Shown here: piece by piece, positions 25,962-34,018 of the stretch
How positions within the stretch are numbered: the stretch's first letter is position 1
Layout: every line of letters begins with the position of its first letter
NCBI GenBank assembly: GCA_030739585.1
Contig: JASLYX010000006.1
Span: 1-64,000, forward strand
Reading direction: 5' to 3'
Length of the DNA stretch: 64,000 nt
From: Candidatus Bathyarchaeota archaeon
GTDB taxonomy: Archaea; Thermoproteota; Bathyarchaeia; TCS64
Translations under genes and position numbers: made by a program
The notes under the pieces: model-generated
The model's database searches: none
What the model saw: the letters and a program-made list of their open reading frames with translations, nothing else
Told to the model about the DNA's origin: nothing

Positions 25962-25976
25962 CGCGCGCTTTTTCGG

Positions 25977-26405
25977 TTAGGGGTAGAGGCGGTTCATCTT
26001 CAGAAGCTCAACTAGAGTGGGGGACATCTCATAGTCCTGAAAGTCTGATGGTCTTACCCACCTCACATCCAAGGCGTCCTGGGATGCCTCCAACGAGCCC
26101 CCCACGGGATAAGCCAGATAGTCGACGATTACAAAGTGAAACTTGATCCTGTTCCCGTCTCCTTCGACGATCTTGTCGACGACCCCTAGAACTCCCACTA
26201 TTTCCACCTCTAGCCCCGTCTCCTCAAAAGCTTCCCTCATAGCTGCCTCCTTAGCCCTTTCCCCTAGCTCCACAACTCCCCCCAGAATGGACTAGAGGCC
26301 CGTATCAGGCTCAGCCGCCCTCTTGATCAGCAGATACCGATCGTCATCCTGGATCAGGACTCCGCCCACCAAGGGTTTCTCTGGATAGAGCCGCCTCCCA
26401 CTCAT
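25977..26405 (-). pseudogene. Nudix hydrolase interrupted by one in-frame TAG
   Basis: From ATG 26405 the frame gives a standard about 142-residue Nudix protein if codon 38 (TAG at 26292-26294) is read through. Before it, YPEKPLVGGVLIQDDDRYLL is the usual first strands; after it, GGVVELGERAKEAAMREAFE plus ETGL is an intact Nudix box. Homologues have Trp at the interrupted place (GLW-S-PGG), so TGG to TAG is the simplest change. The remaining frame is clean. Either a recent nonsense mutation, a sequencing/assembly error, or amber readthrough. Confidence 0.75.
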
Positions 26406-26493
26406 GTCTAGGATCCTGCCACTCCACCGATTTAATATGCCCCGACGCAGAGAGTTTATAACTCTTTGATCTCTAGGACCCTGAGGGTTTGAT

Positions 26494-27177
26494 ATGAGAG
26501 TCATCGTCTTCACTCAGGGCTCCTATGGGGAGTGTATTCTTGAGAATCTGAGGCTCCGGGCGCCGAAGGAGTGGACGATCGAGGAATCGGTTATGCCCGG
26601 GGGGCTGTCGATATTGATCGAGGAACCCGAAGAGATCGTTGATGACCTAGATCTAAACGGGAAATGGGACCTCGTCCTGTTCATGGGGGAGAGCCCGTCA
26701 GCCTTCACCCTTCTCCCCAGCATTCTAGAAAAGCTCGAGACTGGGACTGTAATCGCACCAGTGGCCGACTACGAATGGCTCCCTCAAGGCTTGGAACGCC
26801 AGATCGGGAGCGAGATCGAGGGTTTAGGCGTGGAAATTGTTTTTCCCCGAACTTTTTGCTCTCTCGCACCTGTGGGAGTGCCCAAAATCGACGCATTCGC
26901 GGAGTTGTTCGGCTTTCCTAAGCTAGAGATAGCTGTGGTTGACGGGGAGGTGAGTTGCGTTGACGTCCTGAGGGGTGCACCATGCGGTTCCACTCATTAC
27001 ATGGCTGAGAAGCTCCCGGGCACGAAGGTCAGTGATGCAATGCCCCGGGCTGGCACCCTTGTCCAGATCTATCCCTGCCTCGCTTCTAGAAAGGTGGACC
27101 GCTTCTTCGGGGATTCACCGATCCACGTGGCAGGGAATATTGCTGTGAAGGCCCTAGAGAAAGCCCTCAGGAAATAG
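26494..27177 (+). CDS. DUF166 family protein
   Basis: A 227-residue archaeal protein of the family often labelled thymidylate synthase-related. N-terminal VIVFTQGSYGECILENL and the mid-protein VVDGEVSCVDVLRGAPCGST with its CGST-type Cys motif identify it; WDLVLFMGESPS is another conserved piece. It was historically proposed as an alternative thymidylate synthase, but the activity is not established as far as I know. TATA-like GTTTATAAC lies about 30 nt before ATG 26494; transcribed divergently from the Nudix gene. Confidence 0.78.
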   Translation: MRVIVFTQGSYGECILENLRLRAPKEWTIEESVMPGGLSILIEEPEEIVDDLDLNGKWDLVLFMGESPSAFTLLPSILEKLETGTVIAPVADYEWLPQGLERQIGSEIEGLGVEIVFPRTFCSLAPVGVPKIDAFAELFGFPKLEIAVVDGEVSCVDVLRGAPCGSTHYMAEKLPGTKVSDAMPRAGTLVQIYPCLASRKVDRFFGDSPIHVAGNIAVKALEKALRK

Positions 27178-27180
27178 GGC

Positions 27181-28719
27181 TTAGTCATCTATCGTTATCT
27201 GGGGATGGGGTATCTCTCCTTGGGATGCAAGCTCCATGTGGACGAACCTACTCATAGGGGTCGTCGTTGACGATGCCGGATAAACCTCTGGGAGGACCTT
27301 AACCCATATTGGAAAACGGCATTTAAGAGCGGTTCCCTTCACGATAGCCTCTCCCTGGGGGAGGTCCCCTATGAGGCGACTGAACTCATCTCCTACGATC
27401 TCGGCGAGTCGCTGCCGGTCCAAGTCTTCAAGGCTATGGCAGATGATATTGTTCGCGCATTGGGTGACAACGGTCTTATCTACCGTCGCAAGGCGCTGTG
27501 TGACTATCCAGAGGCCCACACCGTTCCTGCCACCGTTGGTGGCGATTTCCTTTACAATTCCGAGGAGTTTGCCTCTGACGTCTTTATCTCCTAGATCGAA
27601 GACTCCTCTTTGAGGGGCATAGTACATTGCTTCCTCAAGAATTACGACGCACCCGAACTTGCGGTTTTCTAAGGCTTCACTGAAGATCCTCCGGAGAACT
27701 TGGGCGACAACAAGATGCTTCTGGGACCATGAGTCCTTGCCGCTAGAGATGTCCATAATTACAATGCGGCGATCCTTGAGGAGCTCCACTGGGTCAAGAG
27801 GCATCAAGTCCCCGTCTGGTATAAGCTTGGAGCCCGCAATGGCGTTTAGTACTTGCTGTTGGTACTGCTTGAATTCGTCCGCCTTCTTGTTGAACCCAAG
27901 AGATTCCGCTCCCACGAACTCCACCGCCCTGCCTATATTATGCTTAGTAATAGGAGATGCCTGGGCATAGAGAATCTTCAACCCTTTTACAAGAATCTTA
28001 GCGTTCCACCATGTCTTCTGCCACCCGAACTCAGAGAGGTAGTCCTCCCAGGGAATATTTGAGGGCTGGAAGAAGCGCATCCATGGGACCTTGAGCACTT
28101 TGTCGATGCCAATACGTTTTATAAGGCTCGAGTATTCTCCATCCTTGTCCACCACGAAAAACCGAACAGGGGGATTTAGGTTAGCGGCCCTGGCGACCAT
28201 GGAAATCGCGGTCGTTGTTTTCCCTGTCCCAACAGCACCGCAAATGAGTGCGCTCTGTCGGATAAGCGGATAGACTCCTAACTCAACATCAAGATCAGTG
28301 CTTGGATCAGTGCCTAGAAGTAGTTTCCAATCGCCATTGGGCTTAGTGAATCTAGCCACGACTTCTCTCTCCGCGATGCGCACTAGTGTGTTCGGACTTA
28401 TGTGGTGCCTGAGTGGTCTAAGGCTCCCAGCCTCGTCAAGCCATCCCCACTGGTAGGCCCGGGCGTGGATCGTTGTGCTCTCTGGGTCACTCAAAATCCT
28501 CCCCTCTTGAAGGAGGACTTCCTCATACTCCCGTACTCTCCTATGGGGGTAGACTCCTGTTATTTGATAAACCACTGGAGAGCCATTCTTAGGATGCTTG
28601 AAGTAGACAAGGTCCCCCTTTGCGAGTTCCTTACCCCTGACGAGAACCACAGTGATCTCGTCAACCCGGTACTCCCCTGTTTTACTGTACGTGTATCCGA
28701 CGATCATGTGCCCATCCAC
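27181..28719 (-). CDS. herA: HerA-like bipolar DNA translocase/ATPase
   Basis: FtsK/HerA-superfamily hexameric ATPase of 512 residues that pairs with NurA in archaeal end resection. An N-terminal HAS-barrel-like beta domain spans about 1-150; Walker A is GAVGTGKTTT (161-170), Walker B is CVVILEEAMYYAP near 375, and the following NGGRNGVGLWIVTQRL holds the arginine-finger region. The start overlaps nurA by 16 nt, so nurA-herA form an operon. Unlike the classic archaeal locus, mre11 and rad50 are absent here. Confidence 0.9.
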   Translation of the reverse strand: MDGHMIVGYTYSKTGEYRVDEITVVLVRGKELAKGDLVYFKHPKNGSPVVYQITGVYPHRRVREYEEVLLQEGRILSDPESTTIHARAYQWGWLDEAGSLRPLRHHISPNTLVRIAEREVVARFTKPNGDWKLLLGTDPSTDLDVELGVYPLIRQSALICGAVGTGKTTTAISMVARAANLNPPVRFFVVDKDGEYSSLIKRIGIDKVLKVPWMRFFQPSNIPWEDYLSEFGWQKTWWNAKILVKGLKILYAQASPITKHNIGRAVEFVGAESLGFNKKADEFKQYQQQVLNAIAGSKLIPDGDLMPLDPVELLKDRRIVIMDISSGKDSWSQKHLVVAQVLRRIFSEALENRKFGCVVILEEAMYYAPQRGVFDLGDKDVRGKLLGIVKEIATNGGRNGVGLWIVTQRLATVDKTVVTQCANNIICHSLEDLDRQRLAEIVGDEFSRLIGDLPQGEAIVKGTALKCRFPIWVKVLPEVYPASSTTTPMSRFVHMELASQGEIPHPQITIDD

Positions 28720-29768
28720 TGTCCTTCACCCCAATATGGGGCCAGATGGCTCAACTCTGCTGTGGTTCTCCCGACCCTGCCCACGATGTCTTTATACACC
28801 TCCCTGATAAACCGCCTCGAGACCTTTACTTCCTCATCTGCCCGTATTATGGGCAATGGGATGCCCTTCCAGACGCTGGAGAAATAGCAATAGTCAGCAA
28901 TATCATTCAGATCTCCTAGACAGAATGCAGGGAGATCAATCCTTACCGGGGGGATTGCCCACTCTTTGGAGAGACGTATGTAAAATGAGTAAACCGGGTG
29001 GCCAATAGCGTCCATAAAAGGTGTCCTCTGTACCGACTTCATTGCCGCGGATCTTGGGGAGAAGATGTCGGTTCTCTCCCCAGACCTCAAGCAGTGGAGA
29101 AGGAGGAACGCGTCTGGGAACTCCGTTAGCCTCTGGAGTCCCAAATTATAGATGAGATACCGAGCCGAGGGGCGTTTGATGACGCCAGCTACGGATACTC
29201 CTTTCTCTCGACAAATGTTGAGGAACCCACTGACCGCATTTACGAGACGGCTTCTATCCGCCTCGCCCCCAACCATGTTCCACCAATTGCTGAACGCTAG
29301 GGGACCATCAACTAAGATGAGACGGACATCCGGATCACCCTCAACATACTGTGTCGCGGTCTCATACAGTTTTGCTTCCCGCCGAATGTTTATGATTCCT
29401 CCCAGTTGTCCCCCCTCAATACGGTATGGAAAACAGAAGGACTCAGGTTCACGGAAGAAACGCTCTCCAGAAGGGAGAGTGTAGACAAGGGCGCTAATTA
29501 CTGCAAAGCGCCTAGAGGCGAGGGGAAGTATATGACTACCGGCGTCCACCCCCGCTACCTCGTTGAAGGGATCCCTCTTCGTTGCGGAGTGAATAGAGAT
29601 TTTCTTTCTGATCATCTTAGCTAACTCTTTAACTACGTACAAATCTTCCTCGATCTGATTTGTCACCTCATCGAGGAGAAGGTTTCTTATCAATAAATAC
29701 AGATTCGGACGCGCATTGTGGTTGAGGATGTCCATTTCAACACCCGCATTTTCCCTATCTGTTAGCAC
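28704..29768 (-). CDS. nurA: NurA-domain 5'-3' nuclease
   Basis: RNase-H-like nuclease partner of HerA, 354 residues. The two metal-binding acidic motifs are in VAGVDAGSH (Asp75) and RLILVDGPLA (Asp154), with a C-terminal conserved VRIDLPAF further on. An alternative start is the Met at residue 12. Overlaps herA by 16 nt. About 200 bp upstream, and divergent from it, starts a row of small winged-helix genes. Confidence 0.88.
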   Translation of the reverse strand: MLTDRENAGVEMDILNHNARPNLYLLIRNLLLDEVTNQIEEDLYVVKELAKMIRKKISIHSATKRDPFNEVAGVDAGSHILPLASRRFAVISALVYTLPSGERFFREPESFCFPYRIEGGQLGGIINIRREAKLYETATQYVEGDPDVRLILVDGPLAFSNWWNMVGGEADRSRLVNAVSGFLNICREKGVSVAGVIKRPSARYLIYNLGLQRLTEFPDAFLLLHCLRSGERTDIFSPRSAAMKSVQRTPFMDAIGHPVYSFYIRLSKEWAIPPVRIDLPAFCLGDLNDIADYCYFSSVWKGIPLPIIRADEEVKVSRRFIREVYKDIVGRVGRTTAELSHLAPYWGEGQWMGT

Positions 29769-29968
29769 CTCTCATCAACCTCAGAATGAATATGTACAAC
29801 ACTTTTTTCCTTCATATTTAAACCCTATGATCATTACGAGCGTAATTTCCGATAAATGGCGTTTTATATATAAAGTAAGAAATTAACACGCTCAGAAAAC
29901 ACCCTCGTCTTACCGGACTCGGTCGTCACCCCAAAAGTAAAGTTAATAAGAAGAATAGGAAAAATAGG

Positions 29969-30223
29969 ATGTACACCATGAAACAAGATTATTCTCTCAA
30001 AGAACAGGTCTTCAGGACATTCCTCGCAGATCCGAGCCTGGGCCCCAGCGAGATGACCGAGAAACTGGGGGCGAAATACAACTCCGTGAAAGCGGCATAC
30101 GCGAAGCTCTGCGACGAAGGGAAGCTGAAGAGGGAGGGGCGGGGAAGCTACACTCCGGATTTAGCGGGGATCATTCTCGGCCTTATGGACCGTGTCGAGG
30201 CCCTTGAGAAACGAGAGAGATAG
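29969..30223 (+). CDS. Small winged-helix protein 1 (84 aa)
   Basis: First of five consecutive plus-strand winged-helix genes. Helix-turn-helix sequence PSEMTEKLGAKYNSVKAAYA (recognition helix about 37-50), a wing with EGRGSYTP, then a short C-terminal helix GLMDRVEALEKRER that could be a coiled-coil contact. A TATA-like AGTTAATAA lies about 25-30 nt before ATG 29969, the likely promoter for the series. Ends TAG, 9 nt before the next start. Confidence 0.72.
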   Translation: MYTMKQDYSLKEQVFRTFLADPSLGPSEMTEKLGAKYNSVKAAYAKLCDEGKLKREGRGSYTPDLAGIILGLMDRVEALEKRER

Positions 30224-30232
30224 GGGATTGCA

Positions 30233-30502
30233 TTGTCGAAGATATGGGAAAAAGCGTTGAAGGAGCTCAGCCCGAAAAGCAGCCAGTTCAAGGTTCTGGT
30301 CTACCTCGCGTTCGAGGGGGCTGCGAGCCCGACCCAGATAGCCCAGGAGACGGGGATCTCCCCCGGGACTGTGAGACCCGCGCTGAGAGCCCTGCTATCG
30401 AAAAAGTATGTCACCCAGGAGAGGGATAGATCCTACAAGTCTAAGGTTCCATTCACTGAGATAGTCTCCGATCTATTCACGAACGCGATACGCCGAGATT
30501 AA
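30233..30502 (+). CDS. Small winged-helix protein 2 (89 aa)
   Basis: Starts at TTG 30233. Typical MarR/ArsR-like helix arrangement: FKVLVYLAFEGAASPTQIAQ, recognition helix SPGTVRPALRALLSKKYV, then a charged wing QERDRSYKSK. It resembles protein 4 most (both have LAFEG/LTFQG followed by P-T-Q-I-A or P-S-Q-I-A). Probably a DNA-binding regulator; target unknown. Confidence 0.72.
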   Translation: MSKIWEKALKELSPKSSQFKVLVYLAFEGAASPTQIAQETGISPGTVRPALRALLSKKYVTQERDRSYKSKVPFTEIVSDLFTNAIRRD

Positions 30503-30520
30503 ACCACTGCGGGATTTGAA

Positions 30521-30775
30521 ATGGGTTCCAAAGAGCTCGATGGGCTGAGGAGGGCTGAGAGCCAGCGTCAGGTCCTCATCTACCTGATCGAGAAGGGGGA
30601 ACCTTTATCGTCTCAGGAGGTCGCCGACGCTCTGGGGATTACGGTGAACGCCGTGAACATTGCGCTCTTCAACCTGAACAACAAGGGGCTCGTGGAAAGG
30701 GTCTCCCGGGGAGTCTACAGGTACAAGCTGGGGCCCATCATAGTGAAGCTACTGGAGAGATATCTGGACAGGTGA
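30521..30775 (+). CDS. Small winged-helix protein 3 (84 aa)
   Basis: ATG 30521. Shares its N-terminus (KELDGLRRAESQRQVLIYL) with protein 4 (REELDGLKLDTAAFQVLSYL), showing recent common descent. HTH: SSQEVADALGITVNAVNIAL, wing RGVYRYKLG, and a C-terminal helix PIIVKLLERYLDR. Four nt separate it from the next gene. Confidence 0.72.
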   Translation: MGSKELDGLRRAESQRQVLIYLIEKGEPLSSQEVADALGITVNAVNIALFNLNNKGLVERVSRGVYRYKLGPIIVKLLERYLDR

Positions 30776-30779
30776 AACT

Positions 30780-31046
30780 GTGAGCCGGGAAGAGTTGGAC
30801 GGGCTGAAGCTAGACACTGCGGCGTTTCAAGTGCTTAGCTACCTTACTTTCCAAGGTACGCCTCTCAAACCCTCCCAGATTGCTAAGGGCGCCAAGCTGA
30901 AACCGTCGACAGTTAGGGCAAGACTCTCGGAGATGAAAGATAAAGGGTTGGTAACCCAGGGCTCTGCAGGCTACCTTTCAGCGGTAAACCCCTACGACAT
31001 ACTCATGAAGTTGTACAGAGTTATAAAGAACGAATCGGGTGTTTGA
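30780..31046 (+). CDS. Small winged-helix protein 4 (88 aa)
   Basis: GTG 30780, 4 nt after the preceding stop. N-terminal EELDGLKLDTAAFQVLSYLT, HTH KPSQIAKGAKLKPSTVRARL, recognition helix then SEMKDKGLVTQGSAGYLSAV. The last codons overlap the start of gene 5, so the series is one transcript. Confidence 0.72.
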   Translation: MSREELDGLKLDTAAFQVLSYLTFQGTPLKPSQIAKGAKLKPSTVRARLSEMKDKGLVTQGSAGYLSAVNPYDILMKLYRVIKNESGV

Positions 31047-31368
31047 TCTCATGTCCGAAGAGAAACTGGAAAAGCTTAACCTGAAGATGGAGGCCGTTAT
31101 CGGGCTCGGCAAGGCCCCCAGCCAGAACATTATTTTCTTCCATCTCTTGGGAACAGGGAAGACCATGACAGTCAGAGAAATCTCAGGAGAGGTGAACCTA
31201 ACAGTCAAGGCGACCGAGAGGGCAGTCGCGAAACTCTTGGATAAAGATCTAATACAGCGGGCGCCGTTTAGGGTTCGGTCCTACTTCTGTGATAGCAAGG
31301 AGGTACTCAAGGGAATCCTGATGATGGTTCAGAACCTAAAAGAGAGGCTCGATAAAAGAGGGCTCTGA
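31039..31368 (+). CDS. Small winged-helix protein 5 (109 aa)
   Basis: Start overlaps gene 4 by 8 nt (ATG-like starts at 31039 and 31051). A longer N-terminal helix EKLEKLNLKMEAVIGLGKAP precedes the HTH MTVREISGEVNLTVKATERA; a C-terminal helix LKGILMMVQNLKERLDKRGL could dimerise. It converges with the next gene, 1 bp apart. Confidence 0.72.
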   Translation: MFDLMSEEKLEKLNLKMEAVIGLGKAPSQNIIFFHLLGTGKTMTVREISGEVNLTVKATERAVAKLLDKDLIQRAPFRVRSYFCDSKEVLKGILMMVQNLKERLDKRGL

Positions 31369-31369
31369 A

Positions 31370-31837
31370 CTATTTCTTCTTCAGGGGAGGCAGGACCTTT
31401 TCCTCGATCCACTTTACACCTTCTGTAGATAGTTTGTAGTAGGGAGCCCGATCCACCGGCTTGAAGATGTGGCCTCGTTTCCTCATCTCATGGAGCCTAG
31501 CGGGGACTGTGACCTGCTTTCCACTCGCCGCCAGCCTCTTGGTGATCTCCCTGGAACTAGATTGGTGTTCTTGTAGGGCGTAGAGGATGAGGCCAATTGA
31601 CGCATAGTGAGATAGTTTCGCCTTAGTGACAATGATCGGGCCTTTAAGCCTGATATCAATTATCCCCTTGAGGTCGTCCTTCGCCTGAGTCACTAAAATC
31701 TCTGAGATCCTGTTATTTACCTCCATTATAAAGTCTTGATTTAGCTTCGAGAGGGCATCCAATACCTCCTCAGTTGTGTCTCCGCTGACGTTTATCTCCC
31801 CAAATGGGGTCTTGATGGAGATTGAGATGCCGGTCAT
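31370..31837 (-). CDS. Two-domain winged-helix protein 6 (155 aa)
   Basis: N-terminal domain of about 60 residues begins with paired strands ISIKTPFGEINVSGDTTEEV followed by a helix; the C-terminal half is a winged helix (SSREITKRLAASGKQVTVPA, then ARLHEMRKRGHIF, wing APYYKLSTEG). The N-terminal strand-helix unit is shared with protein 7. Start overlaps the stop of gene 7 (ATG in ...GTAATGACC), so they are coupled. Confidence 0.7.
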   Translation of the reverse strand: MTGISISIKTPFGEINVSGDTTEEVLDALSKLNQDFIMEVNNRISEILVTQAKDDLKGIIDIRLKGPIIVTKAKLSHYASIGLILYALQEHQSSSREITKRLAASGKQVTVPARLHEMRKRGHIFKPVDRAPYYKLSTEGVKWIEEKVLPPLKKK

Positions 31838-32253
31838 TACATCCTCTCGGTTTCTTTTATGACATATAGATAGCCCTTCTTATCATCCTTCCATCGCCTG
31901 ATTCTGCCTTTCTTAACTAGCCAAATTAGGACTGGGGAGAGGGTGCCTTTAGGGAAGAAGATCGCGTTAGCCTCCATCGCTTTCTTGAGCTCAGAGATGG
32001 TTCGGGGATTTTTACCCCAATCTGTAGTGAGAAGAGCTACTACGGCGGCACCGCACTTATCAGTCCAGCTGATTTTAGGATAATCCAGTAGCTTCCGCGG
32101 GAGGTCGGGGCGATCAACCTCAAAGGCGGTGGTTACCTTCTGGACGATACTAGAGAGGTCATCGAGTGTGGACATGACTTCCTCCTTGTTCCCGCCTAGC
32201 TCTATTTCCATGTCCCCTATCCTAACCTTGAGATGAAATGGTGGACGCTCCAT
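31837..32253 (-). CDS. Two-domain winged-helix-like protein 7 (138 aa)
   Basis: N-terminal LKVRIGDMEIELGGNKEEVM matches the strand-helix unit of protein 6; the C-terminal part has PRTISELKKAMEANAIFFPK and GTLSPVLIWLVKKGRIRRWK, a winged-helix recognition region, ending with a wing KGYLYVIKE. First gene of a minus-strand pair with protein 6. Function unknown; DNA binding is inferred from fold. Confidence 0.68.
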   Translation of the reverse strand: MERPPFHLKVRIGDMEIELGGNKEEVMSTLDDLSSIVQKVTTAFEVDRPDLPRKLLDYPKISWTDKCGAAVVALLTTDWGKNPRTISELKKAMEANAIFFPKGTLSPVLIWLVKKGRIRRWKDDKKGYLYVIKETERM

Positions 32254-32846
32254 AGGAACACATCTGAATGGTATAAACGATAATATTTTCGGTTTAGATT
32301 ATAATACTATAACGGCGCGGGCGCTATTACCTGTTCAAAGTTCTATATCCCGTTTTTCAAGTGTATCCCGGTGAAAAAGCTCAACTTACGTGGTTTTCTA
32401 AATTTCTCTTCAGAGGGATAAGGCTACATGGATGATAATGACTAATTTCAGGGACTTCATAGGATATGCCGCGATCTCTCTCTATTTGTGTTGGCTTTCA
32501 TGATTGCATTCATGAAGATTCTGACATCATATCTGGGGGATTTCTCCAGAGTTCTCTATAGTTTTGAGGGGGGGCTTCTCTTAGGGATGTTACTCCTGAT
32601 AGGTAATGTATCTGCGTTGATATTACACTTTGAACCTTTAGAAACCTTACTTTACCCTCTAAGGTGGATTTGTTTAAAGCTTTGCAGAGTTTGGAAAGCG
32701 GGAGTAGAAATAAGGATACTTTCTCGGGGTTCTATGATGTATCAAGCCATGATTGATAACCCGGGGACAGCCTTAATTTCGTCGTATCCGTGCGCGCTGT
32801 AAATGGCAAATATCCGTTAAATACCGTGGAAAATATTCTTACCTAA
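32254..32846. other. Intergenic stretch with a doubtful membrane-protein frame
   Basis: From 32488 (TTG) to 32802 a frame reads a hydrophobic start (LAFMIAFMKILTSYLG) and a second hydrophobic run (GLLLGMLLLIGNVSALIL), but no good start is present and an ATG-led frame just upstream is shifted. It may be a decayed small membrane gene. TATA-like GTTAAATACC at about 32816-32825 serves the next gene. Confidence 0.3.
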
Positions 32847-34016
32847 ATGGCTGGAAAGGTTCTCAAGATAGGCATCGGAATCCTTGGGGGGGAGATCCTC
32901 CATACTCTGGCTAGGGCCGGCGTGGACGAGATCATTGTAGCTTGCCGCGACGAGGCGAAAGGTAAACAGAAAGCTGCCCAGGTCGCGATGGGGGCAGCTG
33001 CTCAGGGCCTCTATCCGAATATCTCGTACAGAAAGATCGATCTGAACAACGTTGAAGAGACAACTCGAATTTTAAGCGAGGTGGAACCAGATATGGTCTT
33101 CAACTCAGCCGACCTTTATCCTTTCTGGAGGTTCCATACGGATCTGCCCCGGGACGTTGCTAAGAGGCTTGGGGAAGGTGGACCTGTGGGTTATAGCTTG
33201 GCGCTTCCCTTCAGATTGCTATTGCTTTACAGACTCATGAAGGCGGTCAAGGCCTCGGGTACCGACGCCCACGTTTTATTTACCAATGATCCCTGTGAGA
33301 TTATCAGCCCTATGTTAGCTGGAGCTGGGTTGGCGCCAACCACTGGTATAGGTGATTTCGCCCACATAATTGAGCCTATGCGGAGGGTCGTTAGCGCCAA
33401 GACCGGGGTTCATATCAAAGATGTTGAGGTCTATTTGGTAGCTGATTTCGCTACTTATCATCTCCTTAGGCGGAAAATTGCTCCCCCAAAATCCATGTAC
33501 TTCCTGAAGGTGATTGCAGGGGGTAGCATCGTGACGGACCGTTGGGATCCTATAGAGATACTATCAGCAGCTGTGGAAGAGTCAAGATCAAAAGGGAGGA
33601 AAAGCCCAATCGCAGACCAGCATTACACAGCCTCTATCGCCGTTGGGGATATGATGGCCATCCTTGGAGATACCGGGGAGATCCGTCACTGCCCGGGGCC
33701 AGCAGGGCTACAGGGGGGATTCCCTGTTAGGCTGAACGCGAACGGTGCTGAGGTCGTACTCCCCGAAGAGATTACTCTGGATGAGGCCATTGGAATGAAT
33801 GCAGAGGCCCAGAAGCTGGAGGGAATAGAGAGAGTGACCGGGGATGGGACAGTGGTCTTCACTGATGAGGCCGTAAGGATTATGGATGAGGAGATGGAGT
33901 TAAACCTCAAATCATTCAACGTGACTGAATGCGAAAAGGTGGTTGAATACTTTTGGCATGCTTACAGAGCTCTGGTGCGGAGATATAAGGACAAGCCCAA
34001 GTCCCTTGAGTTCTAG
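32847..34016 (+). CDS. Rossmann-fold NAD(P)-binding protein, MDH/LDH-like layout
   Basis: A 389-residue protein. The dinucleotide site is IGIGILGGEILHTLARAG (about 7-24), followed by ACRDEAKGK as the specificity loop; the later LFTNDPCEIISPMLAGAGL recalls the T-N-P segment of malate/lactate dehydrogenases. Residues of the normal active-site His-Asp pair are not obvious, so the reaction is unknown. Saccharopine-dehydrogenase-like annotation is an alternative. Start ATG 32847 lies about 22 nt after a TATA-like box; stop is 2 bp from a convergent aminotransferase gene. Confidence 0.6.
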   Translation: MAGKVLKIGIGILGGEILHTLARAGVDEIIVACRDEAKGKQKAAQVAMGAAAQGLYPNISYRKIDLNNVEETTRILSEVEPDMVFNSADLYPFWRFHTDLPRDVAKRLGEGGPVGYSLALPFRLLLLYRLMKAVKASGTDAHVLFTNDPCEIISPMLAGAGLAPTTGIGDFAHIIEPMRRVVSAKTGVHIKDVEVYLVADFATYHLLRRKIAPPKSMYFLKVIAGGSIVTDRWDPIEILSAAVEESRSKGRKSPIADQHYTASIAVGDMMAILGDTGEIRHCPGPAGLQGGFPVRLNANGAEVVLPEEITLDEAIGMNAEAQKLEGIERVTGDGTVVFTDEAVRIMDEEMELNLKSFNVTECEKVVEYFWHAYRALVRRYKDKPKSLEF

Positions 34017-34018
34017 AC

